The position numbers were made by a program, and so were the translations under genes. Positions 1 through 6,241 of a DNA stretch of 9,828 bases are shown in pieces; the first letter of the stretch is position 1; each line of letters begins with the position of its first letter. The notes beneath the pieces are model-generated. The model was not told where the DNA came from, did not search any database, and saw nothing but the letters and a program-made list of their open reading frames with translations. Where the stretch lies: positions 1 to 9,828 of the forward strand of contig DASSFZ010000512.1 in NCBI GenBank assembly GCA_035693785.1, given 5' to 3'. The DNA is from DASSFZ01 sp035693785 (GTDB taxonomy: Bacteria > Chloroflexota > Anaerolineae > Fen-1058).

Positions 1-120
1 GCCGACATCATTGCGAAGCGCATCGTGGCGAAGAAGGGCGCAGAGGCGATGACAGGCGACAAAAAGAAAAAGGGCACGCGCTCGCTGACGGACCTGGCGA
101 ATGAACTGGAGTGGGAGTAA
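1..120 (+). CDS. C-terminal end of an unidentified protein (partial)
   Basis: Reading frame 1 is open from the first base to a TAA at 118-120 and gives the last 39 residues of a protein. The tail has a short amphipathic stretch (ADIIAKRIVAKKGAEAM), a lysine cluster (DKKKKG) and an acidic end (LTDLANELEWE). I do not recognise the family, and the piece is too short to assign a role. The lysine-rich linker near the end suggests a flexible tail. Base composition is like that of the other genes, and the dispersed repeat starts 13 bp after the stop. The next intact gene downstream on the same strand is the permease at 2084, so the IS110 insertion may have separated two formerly adjacent genes. Confidence 0.6.
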   Translation, partial: ADIIAKRIVAKKGAEAMTGDKKKKGTRSLTDLANELEWE

Positions 121-250
121 CTGCTCAGCCTGCGTCATTGCGAGCGCTTTTTGCGAAGCAATCTCCTACACGAACGGCCATGTGCGCTGAGGAAAGCGGA
201 GACTGCTTCGTCGCAAACGGCGCTCCTACCCAGAAACTTGCCCCAACCGG

Positions 251-1632
251 TCAGGCGGATGCGGGGGCAAGTGTAAAGCCGAGCTTGGTCGCCTGTTTCG
301 TCAATCGCGCGATCTGGCGTTCCCGTTCACGTTGGCGGTAGGCTTCGGCGGTGGTGTCATGAAAGGGTTGGTGATCTCTGAGCATGAAATAGACGGCACG
401 CGCGATCTTGTGCGCGGTCGCCACGATGGCCTTCTTGGGACCATGCATCGCGCGCATGCGCCGATAGAACGCCCCATAGGCGGTCTCCGTCTTGCTCACC
501 GCTTGTGCCGCCATGCGGAAGGCTTGACCGGCGCGATTGTGCGTCTTGAGCGTGCGACTGCGCAAGCGCTTGCCGCCCGAGATGTCGGTGTGGGGTGCCA
601 GACCTAGCCAGGAACAGAAATGCTTCTCGTCCGGCCAGCGACTGATGTCGGCGCCGATTTCCGAGATGATGATTTGAGCGGTCACCTCGTTCAAGCCATC
701 TACCGCGACCAGGTCGACGCCCAGCAGTTGGTACAGCAAACTCCGCCCATCATAGGCCGGCGCATTCTTGCTGTGGGTGTTGCGTTTGTCGCTGGTGTCC
801 AAGCGGGCAGGTCGTCGTCATGCACCGGCTTGAGCACGCTGAACTTACGTTCCAGTTCCTGGTCGCACTCCAGAATCTGCTGGGTGTAGGCATCATACAG
901 CGCCACGGCTTGCTTGAGGGCAAAGACGTGCTCGTCGCGATAATTGCCGGTCAAGGCCTTAACGAACTCCGCTTCGGGCTGGGCACACCCCGGCTGGCGC
1001 AAGCGCGCCAACTGCACCGGGTCGCGCTCCCCGGCCAGCATGGCGCGGATGATCGCCATGCCCGTGACCCCCGTGATGTCCTTGACGGTGGGCGACAAGC
1101 GCACATTCATCTGGTGCAACGCCTTCTGCATGTGTTGAATGTGAGCCGCCCGATGCTCGATCAAGTCGGCGCGATGGCGCATATACGCCCGTACGGCACG
1201 CATCTCCGCCGCAGGCCGAAACGAGTTGTTCAACAGCCCAAACGTGTGCAAGCGGCGCAGCCACTGACAGTCGGTCTCGTCCTTCTTGCGCCCCGGCAGA
1301 TGCTTGGCGTGACGCGCATTCACCACATACACCTGGAAGCCGCGTGCCTCCAAGACCTCGTACAGGGGTATCCAATACACCCCCGTGGACTCCAGCGCGA
1401 CGGTCTCGACACCACACGCCGTCAGCCAGTCCGCGACGGTGATCAAGTCCGGCGTGTTCATGCCAAACCGGCGCACCGGTTCCGCATCTCGATCCGCGCG
1501 CACCGAGACCCACAGGTCATCTACACCAATGTCGATGCCGGCCGCATTCGCATGGATGACCGTCAGCGCATCTACCTCAGCGACGGGCGTCACGGCCTTG
1601 GCGGCTGGGCGAGCTTTTCGGGCACGACTCAT
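251..1632 (-). pseudogene. IS110-family transposase (DEDD recombinase), frameshifted
   Basis: The protein would catalyse RNA-guided recombination of the IS. The N-terminal frame runs from ATG at 1632 and carries the RuvC-like DEDD residues: D34 in GIDIG, E81 in ALESTGVYW, and D118 and D121 in KKDETD. A coiled-coil stretch follows (about 150-260). The C-terminal frame (802 down to the TGA at 251-253) holds the Transposase_20 domain with the likely catalytic Ser in HTDISGGK. Neither frame is complete. After ...HDDDLPA at about 804 the family sequence continues in another frame as LDTSDKRNTHSKNAPAYD, so a one-base deletion near 799-804 best explains the break. The junction has no canonical -1 slippery heptamer, so programmed shifting is less likely. 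A strong ribosome site (AGGAGGT, 1639-1645 on the minus strand) lies 6 nt before the ATG. A sequencing or assembly error is also possible. Confidence 0.9.
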
Positions 1633-1649
1633 CTCAGCACCTCCTCGTT

Positions 1650-1829
1650 CTCAGGATTGTGCACGGCCCAGACCCACTCAGGTCTACTTTCAGTAACCTA
1701 CCCAACGGGGTCGGGGCGCAGCCCACGCCTTGCCGCCACCATTCATCGCATCACGCCTGAGCGGAACCAGTCTCGCAGACGGGCTGTCACGCACCAGTGG
1801 GCGCACGGTCTTAACTGTCTGGACCTTAC
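1650..1829 (-). ncRNA. Candidate IS110 bridge RNA (ends approximate)
   Basis: The non-coding leader of the IS, read on the transposase strand, holds segments that fit the two guide loops of a bridge RNA. Target loop: UGCGAG (1777-1772) is identical to target flank plus core (1907-1902), and CGCUC (1763-1759) is complementary to the five bases beyond the core on the other flank (225-221). By hand, this loop can be closed by GCC/GGC and GCGU/AUGC helices. Donor loop: UGGGUAG (1704-1698) is identical to the transposase-distal element end plus core (232-226), and GUGGG (1677-1673) can pair with CCCAC at 1898-1894 inside the other end. A small hairpin (UACU-GAA-AGUA) lies between the two donor segments. 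The target-then-donor order and the length of about 180 nt match IS621. Exact ends and fold are inference. Confidence 0.62.
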
Positions 1830-1835
1830 GCGGAG

Positions 1836-1841
1836 ATTATA
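1836..1841 (-). promoter_or_regulatory. -10 box of a candidate bridge RNA/transposase promoter
   Basis: The minus strand reads TATAAT here, a perfect -10 hexamer, inside the IS leader and about 60 nt upstream of the first guide segment. No good -35 is seen at 16-18 bp; TTGCGC lies only 12 bp upstream. Transcription would start near 1829 and cover both guide loops and the transposase. Confidence 0.45.
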
Positions 1842-1971
1842 CCGTGACGCAGCGCGCAAGTTTCTTTCTTCAAGCATATCGCCACCCGGCGATGTGGGAT
1901 TCTCGCAATGACGGCTGAGTAGTTACCTGAGCCGAAGCTCTGACCCAGAACGAAGTGAAGGGGAAGGGGCA

Positions 1972-2009
1972 GCGAAGCGTCTCTACTCTATGGCGCAGAG
2001 ACCCTTCGC
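1972..2009. repeat. Palindromic dispersed repeat ('CTGAGCGCAGCGAAGGG' type)
   Basis: GCGAAGCGTCTCT (1972-1984) and AGAGACCCTTCGC (1997-2009) pair at 12 of 13 positions around a 12-nt loop. On the minus strand the right side continues as CACCCTGAGCGCAGCGAAGG (2022-2003), a repeat motif I recognise from many bacterial genomes. It fills most of the gap between the IS flank and the permease gene at 2084 and could fold in the 5' leader of that transcript. No clear promoter is seen in 1914-2083. Confidence 0.7.
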
Positions 2010-2083
2010 TGCGCTCAGGGTGACTCATCTTAATGAGACTTTCGCGGTCTAGAAGACCTCGGAAGTCTGGGAAGTGAGGGCAC

Positions 2084-3148
2084 ATGACTGCCTACATCAT
2101 CCGCCGTCTGCTGCAGTTGCCGATCACCGTGCTGGGCGTCACGCTGCTCGTTTTCGGCATGCTGCAGTTGCTCAGCCCGGTCGAACGCTCCGCGCTGTAC
2201 ATCAGGGACATTCCTCATACCGAGGGCGCCATCAATGCGGTGATCCGGCGCTATGGGCTGGACGATCCGTTCCTGGTGCAGTACAAGAACTGGCTCTTCG
2301 GCCGCGTCGACGGAGTCACGGGCGAGACCGTCGGCGGTGTGCTGCGCGGCGATCTGGGCTGGTCGCGCACCGGCAACAGCAAGGTCATCGAGCTGCTTCA
2401 GCGCCGCCTGCCGGCCACGATCGAATTGGCGCTGTGGGCGGCCGGGCCGATCATCCTCATCGGCATCTGGCTGGGCGTGAAGGCGGCCGTCAACCACAAT
2501 AAGCCGATCGACCAGGGCGCGCGCGTGTTCGCCATCGTCGGCTATTCGTTCCCCACCTTCGTCTTCGGGCTGTTGGTGCTGCTGATCTTCTACGCGCGGC
2601 TGGAATGGTTCCCGCCCGATCGATTGTCCGACTGGGCACAGCGCGTCGTCCAGTCGTCCGACTTCGTGCGTTATACGCAACTGAACACGATTGACGGGCT
2701 CCTCAACGGACGTTTCGACATCCTTCTCGACGCGCTGCGCCACATGGTGCTGCCGATCGTCACCCTCTCGTACCTGTCCTGGGCGCTGCTCCTCAAGATC
2801 ACGCGCTCGTCGATGCTCGAATCGCTGCGCCAGGACTACGTGACGACGGCGCGCGCCAAGGGGCTGCGCGAGCGCGATGTGATCAACCGCCACGCCCGGC
2901 GCAACGCGCTGCTCCCGGTCGCCACGATCGGCGGGTTGACGGTCGTCGCGCTGCTCAACGGCGTGGTGATTACCGAGACGATCTTCGACTACCCCGGCAT
3001 CGGTTCTGCCGTCGCCAGAGCGGCGAGCAGCCTGGACGTGCTGACGGTGCTGGGCTTCGTGCTGTTCAACGCGACGCTGCTGATCGTCGCCAACCTGGTC
3101 GTCGACGTGATGTACGCGTTGCTCGATCCGCGCGTGCGGTTGGGTTAA
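2084..3148 (+). CDS. ABC transporter permease, DppB/OppB type
   Basis: This is one of two inner-membrane channel subunits of a peptide/oligopeptide/nickel-type ABC importer. The 354 residues match the family length. Helix 1 lies at about 9-30 and is followed by a large outer loop with the family motif GDLGWS (89-94). Further helices are at about 114-134, 147-170, 220-238, 275-296 and 320-346. The EAA coupling loop that contacts the ATPase is DYVTTARAKGL...RHARRNALLP (251-278). The C-terminus has the hallmark YALLDPRVRLG. The start ATG has GAAGTGAGGG just upstream. The partner permease follows after 92 bp that contain a hairpin. Substrate cannot be told from the permease, and no ATPase or binding-protein gene is adjacent. 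Confidence 0.93.
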   Translation: MTAYIIRRLLQLPITVLGVTLLVFGMLQLLSPVERSALYIRDIPHTEGAINAVIRRYGLDDPFLVQYKNWLFGRVDGVTGETVGGVLRGDLGWSRTGNSKVIELLQRRLPATIELALWAAGPIILIGIWLGVKAAVNHNKPIDQGARVFAIVGYSFPTFVFGLLVLLIFYARLEWFPPDRLSDWAQRVVQSSDFVRYTQLNTIDGLLNGRFDILLDALRHMVLPIVTLSYLSWALLLKITRSSMLESLRQDYVTTARAKGLRERDVINRHARRNALLPVATIGGLTVVALLNGVVITETIFDYPGIGSAVARAASSLDVLTVLGFVLFNATLLIVANLVVDVMYALLDPRVRLG

Positions 3149-3175
3149 GACCAATACTGTTAGGTTAGCGGGCCG

Positions 3176-3203
3176 GGCTCCCACGCCCGGCGGCATGGGA
3201 GCC
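3176..3203. repeat. Hairpin between the two permease genes
   Basis: GGCTCCCA (3176-3183) and TGGGAGCC (3196-3203) form a perfect 8-bp stem around a 12-nt G+C-rich loop. There is no following T-run, so it is not a standard terminator. It may be a small dispersed palindrome or a processing/attenuation element between the co-directional permease genes. Confidence 0.55.
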
Positions 3204-3240
3204 GCCTCTGCTGGTTTTGCAGATATTGAGGAGGACAGTT

Positions 3241-4293
3241 ATGGCCACAGGCACAGTGCCGGCCGGATTGCGCCCCGGCTCGATCGACATCGAAGGCTTG
3301 ACGCTGCGCGAGCCGCGCCGCCTGGAGAAACTGCTCGGGCCGGAGCTGGCCCGCGTCATCTACGGCCTATTTTCGAATCGCCTGTCGATCGCCGGGATGA
3401 TCATCGTCCTGGGTTTCATAGTGGTCGCCCTGGCCGCGCCGGTGCTGGCGCCGCCGTTGAGGGGCCGGGATCCGACGGTGATCCCACGCGACGGGTTTGG
3501 TCCCGAGCCTAAACCGCCGGGCACGGTCTGGCGATCCAATCCGCCGCCGGTGCCGGGCTGGTACACGACGTTGACGGGCCAGGATCAATGGGTGCACATC
3601 CTGGGCACCACCGCCCAGCAGTTCGATATCTGGTACGGCGTCATCTGGGGCGCGCGCACGGCGCTGTTCGTCGGCGTCGTGATCGTTGGTATCACGGTGA
3701 TCATCGGCGTGATCGTCGGATCGGTCGCCTCGTATTTCGGTGGTTGGATCGACGACGTTCTGATGCGCATCACCGAGATTTTCATGGCTTTTCCCTTCCT
3801 TCTGGCTGCCTTGACGCTGGCGTCCATCTTGGTGCCGGCGTTCGGGCGCGGCATCTGGCCGGCGATGATCGCGCTCATCGTCTTCGGCTGGATGCAGTAC
3901 GCCCGTCTGGTGCGCAGCGATATCCTGAGCGTGAAAGAACGTGACTACGTGATGGCGGCGCGCGTCATCGGCGCGAGGGATTCGCGCATTTTAGGCCGGC
4001 ATATTTTGCCCAACGCTATCTTCCCGACGCTCGTGCTGGCCTCGCTCGACATCGGCAGCATCGTGCTGGCGTTCGCCGCGCTGAGCTTCCTGGGCGTGGG
4101 CACCGAAGTTGGATACGCCGACTGGGGCCAAATCGTCAGCTTCGCGCGTAACTGGATCCTGACGCTCGACAAGCACTGGTGGATCGTGATCTATCCGGGC
4201 CTGGCGCTGATCCTGTTCGGCCTGGGCTGGAACCTGATCGGCGACGCGCTGCGCGACATTCTCGATCCGAAGCTGCGCGGGGCGCGAGCGTGA
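3241..4293 (+). CDS. ABC transporter permease, DppC/OppC type
   Basis: This is the second channel subunit of the peptide-type importer, partner of the gene at 2084. The frame is open further upstream to a TTG at 3217, but ATG 3241 is chosen because GAGGAGG (3229-3235) lies 6 nt before it; this gives 350 residues. The N-terminal OppC-like region (about 25-70) includes helix 1 (49-70). An outer segment rich in Pro and Gly (71-112) follows, longer than in the classical E. coli proteins. The HILGTT...GVIWGARTALFVG block (119-145) marks the start of the permease core. The EAA loop is RDYVMAARVIGARDSRILGRHILPNAI in two parts (234-250, 251-260). LSFLGVG (281-287) and GDALRDILDPKLRG (334-347) are family signatures. 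The usual DELGRD motif reads TAQQFD here. No ATPase gene follows. Confidence 0.93.
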   Translation: MATGTVPAGLRPGSIDIEGLTLREPRRLEKLLGPELARVIYGLFSNRLSIAGMIIVLGFIVVALAAPVLAPPLRGRDPTVIPRDGFGPEPKPPGTVWRSNPPPVPGWYTTLTGQDQWVHILGTTAQQFDIWYGVIWGARTALFVGVVIVGITVIIGVIVGSVASYFGGWIDDVLMRITEIFMAFPFLLAALTLASILVPAFGRGIWPAMIALIVFGWMQYARLVRSDILSVKERDYVMAARVIGARDSRILGRHILPNAIFPTLVLASLDIGSIVLAFAALSFLGVGTEVGYADWGQIVSFARNWILTLDKHWWIVIYPGLALILFGLGWNLIGDALRDILDPKLRGARA

Positions 4294-4306
4294 TGAGCGA
4301 AGCGTA

Positions 4307-4334
4307 AAACGTGAAGCGTGAAACGTGAAGCGTG
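4307..4334. repeat. Two tandem copies of a 14-bp unit
   Basis: AAACGTGAAGCGTG occurs twice without mismatch (4307-4320 and 4321-4334). Partial versions of the unit precede it (GAAGCGT at 4299-4305). It lies just after the permease stop and before the TA promoter. Purine-rich iterated units of this kind are common spacers in Chloroflexota genomes (recollection, not checked). Confidence 0.75.
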
Positions 4335-4396
4335 ATTGGGTTTCAGTCTATGAGGGGCGGGCCACCGGTTCGGCGGCTCGCCTGTTTGTTGTGGGG

Positions 4397-4402
4397 TATA
4401 AT
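4397..4402 (+). promoter_or_regulatory. -10 box of the toxin-antitoxin operon promoter
   Basis: A perfect TATAAT lies 31 bp upstream of the GTG start at 4434. No convincing -35 hexamer is seen at the usual distance. Autoregulation by the antitoxin, as in related VapBC-like modules, would act here; no operator was identified with certainty. Confidence 0.5.
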
Positions 4403-4433
4403 TAGACAAGAGAATAGACAAGGAGTTGTCGCA

Positions 4434-4727
4434 GTGAAGCAAAGCGCTGGTGCGAACAGCAAGAAAAGAAACGCGAAACCCAAATTGCTGGGGCGCTATA
4501 TTGTGGCAGATCCGAGGATTTGCCACGGCCAGCCCACCTTTCGCGGCACGCGCATTATGGTCTGGCAGGTCTTGGAGATGGTTGCCAGCGGAATGGCGTG
4601 GGAGACGATCGTCGAGCAGTGTCACCATAGCATTGACGAAGAAGCCATCACTGAAGCAGTATCGCTGGCGAGCAAGGCGTTCCTCGAGCATGCTCGTGAG
4701 CATCTTGTGGAGCCAACGGCCGCGTGA
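4434..4727 (+). CDS. DUF433 domain protein, antitoxin-like (first copy)
   Basis: This 97-residue protein carries a DUF433 domain, a small helix-turn-helix-like fold typical of antitoxins paired with PIN-like toxins. Signature: RICHGQPTFRGTRIMVWQVL (28-47), then the usual ASGMAWETIVEQ helix (51-62) and a C-terminal helix (68-90). The first 18 residues are basic (KK, KR, KPK) and probably disordered. The frame is open upstream to 4332, but GTG 4434 is chosen because AGGAG (4421-4425) and the TATAAT at 4397 fit it; earlier starts would lie upstream of the promoter. The second DUF433 gene follows after 15 bp. Having two DUF433 genes before one toxin is unusual. It might be an antitoxin, a transcriptional regulator of the operon, or a leftover from a second module. 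Confidence 0.82.
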   Translation: MKQSAGANSKKRNAKPKLLGRYIVADPRICHGQPTFRGTRIMVWQVLEMVASGMAWETIVEQCHHSIDEEAITEAVSLASKAFLEHAREHLVEPTAA

Positions 4728-4742
4728 ACGTTGAGGTTATCT

Positions 4743-5165
4743 ATGAGTACGGTAACACTTTCGGAGACGACTTATCAATGGCTGCGACGCAGGGCGCAAG
4801 AGAGTGCCCAGACGCCCGATCAGGTCGCCGATGAGTTGCTGCGCCAGCAGCTCGCGCCGAAGCACGCCTATGTTGAAGTTGTCCAGAAGATCGCCGGCCC
4901 GCAGGCTGTGATTAAAGGCACGCGCATTCCAGTGAGTGTGATCGTCGGCTATCTGCGTATCGGTGAGACCCCTGAGTCGTTGACAGGGAGAATTCTGCCA
5001 CATCTGACGCTGGCCCAGGTCTACGATGCACTGAGTTACTATCACGATCATCAGGACGAAATTGAGCAAGAACTGCGCGAGAACACGGAAGAGTACAGCC
5101 GCGCTTATTTGCGCGAACATCTGGGCGAGGAAGGTTACATGCGAGTGACAGGCCAGGCCAAATGA
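4743..5165 (+). CDS. DUF433 antitoxin with N-terminal ribbon-helix-helix-like region (second copy)
   Basis: This is the probable cognate antitoxin of the PIN-like toxin that follows. ATG 4743 has TGAGGT 5 nt upstream; a TTG at 4731 is the alternative. The 140 residues have two parts. Residues 1-37 (MSTVTLSETTYQWLRRRAQ...) read as a beta strand followed by two helices, like VapB/RHH DNA-binding segments. The DUF433 domain covers about 40-105 with the core IAGPQAVIKGTRIPVSVIVG (50-69). An acidic helical tail (104-130) could contact the toxin. Its stop overlaps the toxin start by 4 nt (ATGA, 5162-5165), so translation is probably coupled. It differs clearly from the first copy, which lacks the RHH-like part, so this is not a recent tandem duplication. 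Confidence 0.85.
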   Translation: MSTVTLSETTYQWLRRRAQESAQTPDQVADELLRQQLAPKHAYVEVVQKIAGPQAVIKGTRIPVSVIVGYLRIGETPESLTGRILPHLTLAQVYDALSYYHDHQDEIEQELRENTEEYSRAYLREHLGEEGYMRVTGQAK

Positions 5166-5527
5166 ACGGCAGGCCAATCAAACTCCTGCTAGATGAGCAT
5201 ATCTGGGAGGGTCTGGCCGAAGCACTCACGCAGCGCGGTTATGATGTCGTTCACATCATTCACACAGGTCAGCGTAGTATAGATGACAAACCGTTATTGG
5301 AACTGGCGGCGGCCCAGGGACGTGCTTTGCTCACATATAACGCTCGTCACTTTGTACCGCTGGTTCGGTTTTGGTATGAAGCAGGCCGCGAACACGCGGG
5401 AGTCATTCTCTCCATCCAATTGACGCCGGCTCAGCTGCTGAAGCAGGTAGAGCGGCTGTTGGCCACACTCTCGGCCGACGAGCTGAAGAACACGGTTCGC
5501 TGGTTGCAGGAATTCAAAGTTGACTGA
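5162..5527 (+). CDS. DUF5615 PIN-like domain protein, toxin of a TA module
   Basis: This 121-residue predicted PIN-like ribonuclease toxin (DUF5615) matches the usual family length. Visible motifs are KLLLDEHI with acidic D11 and E12, the RGYDVVHI strand (25-32), D41/D42 before a helix (LLELAAAQGR), LLTYNARHF (56-64) and a HAGVI strand (78-82). These are the positions where PIN-like proteins keep metal-binding or active-site residues; N60 stands where other PIN domains often have Asp, as also happens in DUF5615 members. It is translationally coupled to the antitoxin gene (ATGA overlap). PIN toxins usually cleave specific RNAs; the target of this one cannot be told. The cytochrome gene starts 3 nt after its stop in the same frame, so read-through transcription is likely. 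Confidence 0.87.
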   Translation: MNGRPIKLLLDEHIWEGLAEALTQRGYDVVHIIHTGQRSIDDKPLLELAAAQGRALLTYNARHFVPLVRFWYEAGREHAGVILSIQLTPAQLLKQVERLLATLSADELKNTVRWLQEFKVD

Positions 5528-5530
5528 TAC

Positions 5531-6241
5531 ATGCTCAGGGTGCATTTGCAACTGGGTCTCGTTGTGGTTTTGCTCTTTGTCGCTGGCATTTCTCCTGACA
5601 GACTGAATTCACACGTAACGGAGGTGGTAGTAACGACTTCAGTCGTTGTGTCAGCGACTGAAGTCGCCACTACGAGCCATTTCGAGGCGCCCAACCCCAC
5701 CCCGACTATCGACCGACTCGCCCCGCCCCCGACCGTCGCATCCCCCACGCAGGCCGACGAGGGCGCCTATCTTTACTGGCTGAACTGCCAGCCCTGCCAC
5801 GGCGATCGCGGCCAGGGGCTCACCGACGAATGGCGCATGCAGTACCCGGAGGAGGATCGCAACTGTTGGAACACGGGCTGCCACGGCGAGACGCCCTACG
5901 AGAGCGGTTTCAAGCTGCCGGAGAAGGTTCCAGCGCTCATCGGCGAAGGCAGCCTGGCAGCCTACGATAATTTCGGGCAGGTGCACGCGTTCATGCGCGC
6001 GGCCATGCCATTCCAGGCGCCTGGCTCGTTGAAGCAAGAGGAATACCTTGCGATCACGGCGTTCCTCGCGCGGGAGCACGGCGTGTGGAATGCGGCGCAG
6101 CCGCTCGACGAGGCGCGTTTACGCAATGTGCCTGTGCGACCCACGCCGGACGATTGGACCGCGGTCGTAGCAGGGGCAGCCGGCCTTCTGGCGGCCGGTG
6201 TCGTCGGCGCGTGGTTGTGGCGCCGGAGAAGTTCGCCATGA
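5531..6241 (+). CDS. Membrane-anchored c-type cytochrome
   Basis: This is a predicted extracytoplasmic electron carrier of 236 residues. An N-terminal hydrophobic stretch (7-20) could be a signal peptide or anchor. A Thr/Val/Pro-rich linker (28-73) follows, part of it encoded by a palindromic repeat (5627-5673). The haem domain is at about 75-185 with CQPCH (86-90) and a likely axial Met in AAMPFQAPGSL (M159), the class I pattern. A second motif, C112-WNTG-CH (117-118), is CX4CH, a spacing used for haem in some multihaem cytochromes; it could instead bind metal or form a disulfide. A C-terminal helix (209-230) ends in RRR, which places the haem domain outside. The ATG follows the toxin stop by 3 nt and has no clear ribosome site, so the true start may differ. 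The stop overlaps the next start (ATGA, 6238-6241). Confidence 0.85.
   Translation: MLRVHLQLGLVVVLLFVAGISPDRLNSHVTEVVVTTSVVVSATEVATTSHFEAPNPTPTIDRLAPPPTVASPTQADEGAYLYWLNCQPCHGDRGQGLTDEWRMQYPEEDRNCWNTGCHGETPYESGFKLPEKVPALIGEGSLAAYDNFGQVHAFMRAAMPFQAPGSLKQEEYLAITAFLAREHGVWNAAQPLDEARLRNVPVRPTPDDWTAVVAGAAGLLAAGVVGAWLWRRRSSP
5627..5673. repeat. Palindromic repeat embedded in the cytochrome gene
   Basis: GTAGTAACGACTTCAGTCG (5627-5645) and CGACTGAAGTCGCCACTAC (5655-5673) are inverted copies matching at 17 of 19 positions around a 9-nt centre. Each arm also holds its own small dyad, CGACT-TC-AGTCG. I recall this type of unit as a dispersed intergenic repeat in Chloroflexota. Here it is read in frame and encodes residues of about 33-48, in the linker. 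Confidence 0.8.

Larger units (their letters stand above)
228..1903 (-). mobile_element. IS110-family insertion sequence (IS110 group), 1676 bp
   Basis: The boundaries follow from the interrupted palindrome. The + strand reads GCGCTCCT up to 227 and CGCAATGACG from 1904, which together restore the expected arm. The dinucleotide CT occurs at both junctions (226-227 and 1902-1903; AG on the transposase strand), as expected for recombination at a 2-bp core. There is no longer target duplication and no terminal inverted repeat, as in the IS110 group. Only 23 bp separate the transposase stop from the element end at 228, while 271 bp precede its start. This long-left, short-right layout is the one in which the bridge RNA is encoded upstream of the transposase. 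The element lies between the gene ending at 120 and the permease at 2084. Confidence 0.85.
133..1913. repeat. Long palindromic dispersed repeat, split by the IS110 element
   Basis: The left arm is 133-166. The right arm starts at 198-227 and resumes at 1904-1913 beyond the IS. The outer 12 bases CGTCATTGCGAG (133-144) are the exact reverse complement of CTCGCAATGACG (1902-1913). The inner segments 154-166 and 198-210 pair at 12 of 13 positions. Without the IS, the unit would be about 105 bp with a 31-bp centre. It resembles a class of intergenic repeats ('CATTGCGAG...GAAGCAATCTCC') that I know from Chloroflexota and other genomes. As RNA it would fold into a long hairpin downstream of the gene ending at 120. 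Confidence 0.8.

Noticed and set aside
133..210. CRISPR or tandem repeat array
   Set aside because: The repeated segments are inverted, not direct, with a single spacer-like centre.
796..806. Programmed -1 frameshift joining the two transposase frames
   Set aside because: No X-XXY-YYZ slippery heptamer is seen at the frame junction. IS110 transposases are normally made from one frame, so mutation or read error is simpler.
820..1911. 363-codon open frame on the plus strand across the IS
   Set aside because: It is antisense to the transposase, whose catalytic motifs are all on the minus strand. It has no recognisable domain and is typical of GC-rich shadow frames.
1972..2009. Rho-independent terminator
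   Set aside because: The stem is strong but no T-run follows on either strand, and the sequence matches a dispersed repeat type.
2030..3196. 388-codon open frame on the minus strand opposite the first permease
   Set aside because: The product is His/Gln/Arg/Asp-rich low complexity, a known artefact opposite GC-rich genes. The permease on the plus strand is well supported.
4191..4703. 170-codon open frame on the minus strand across the second permease end and first DUF433 gene
   Set aside because: It spans two plus-strand genes and the tandem 14-mers, and part of its peptide is translated from that repeat.
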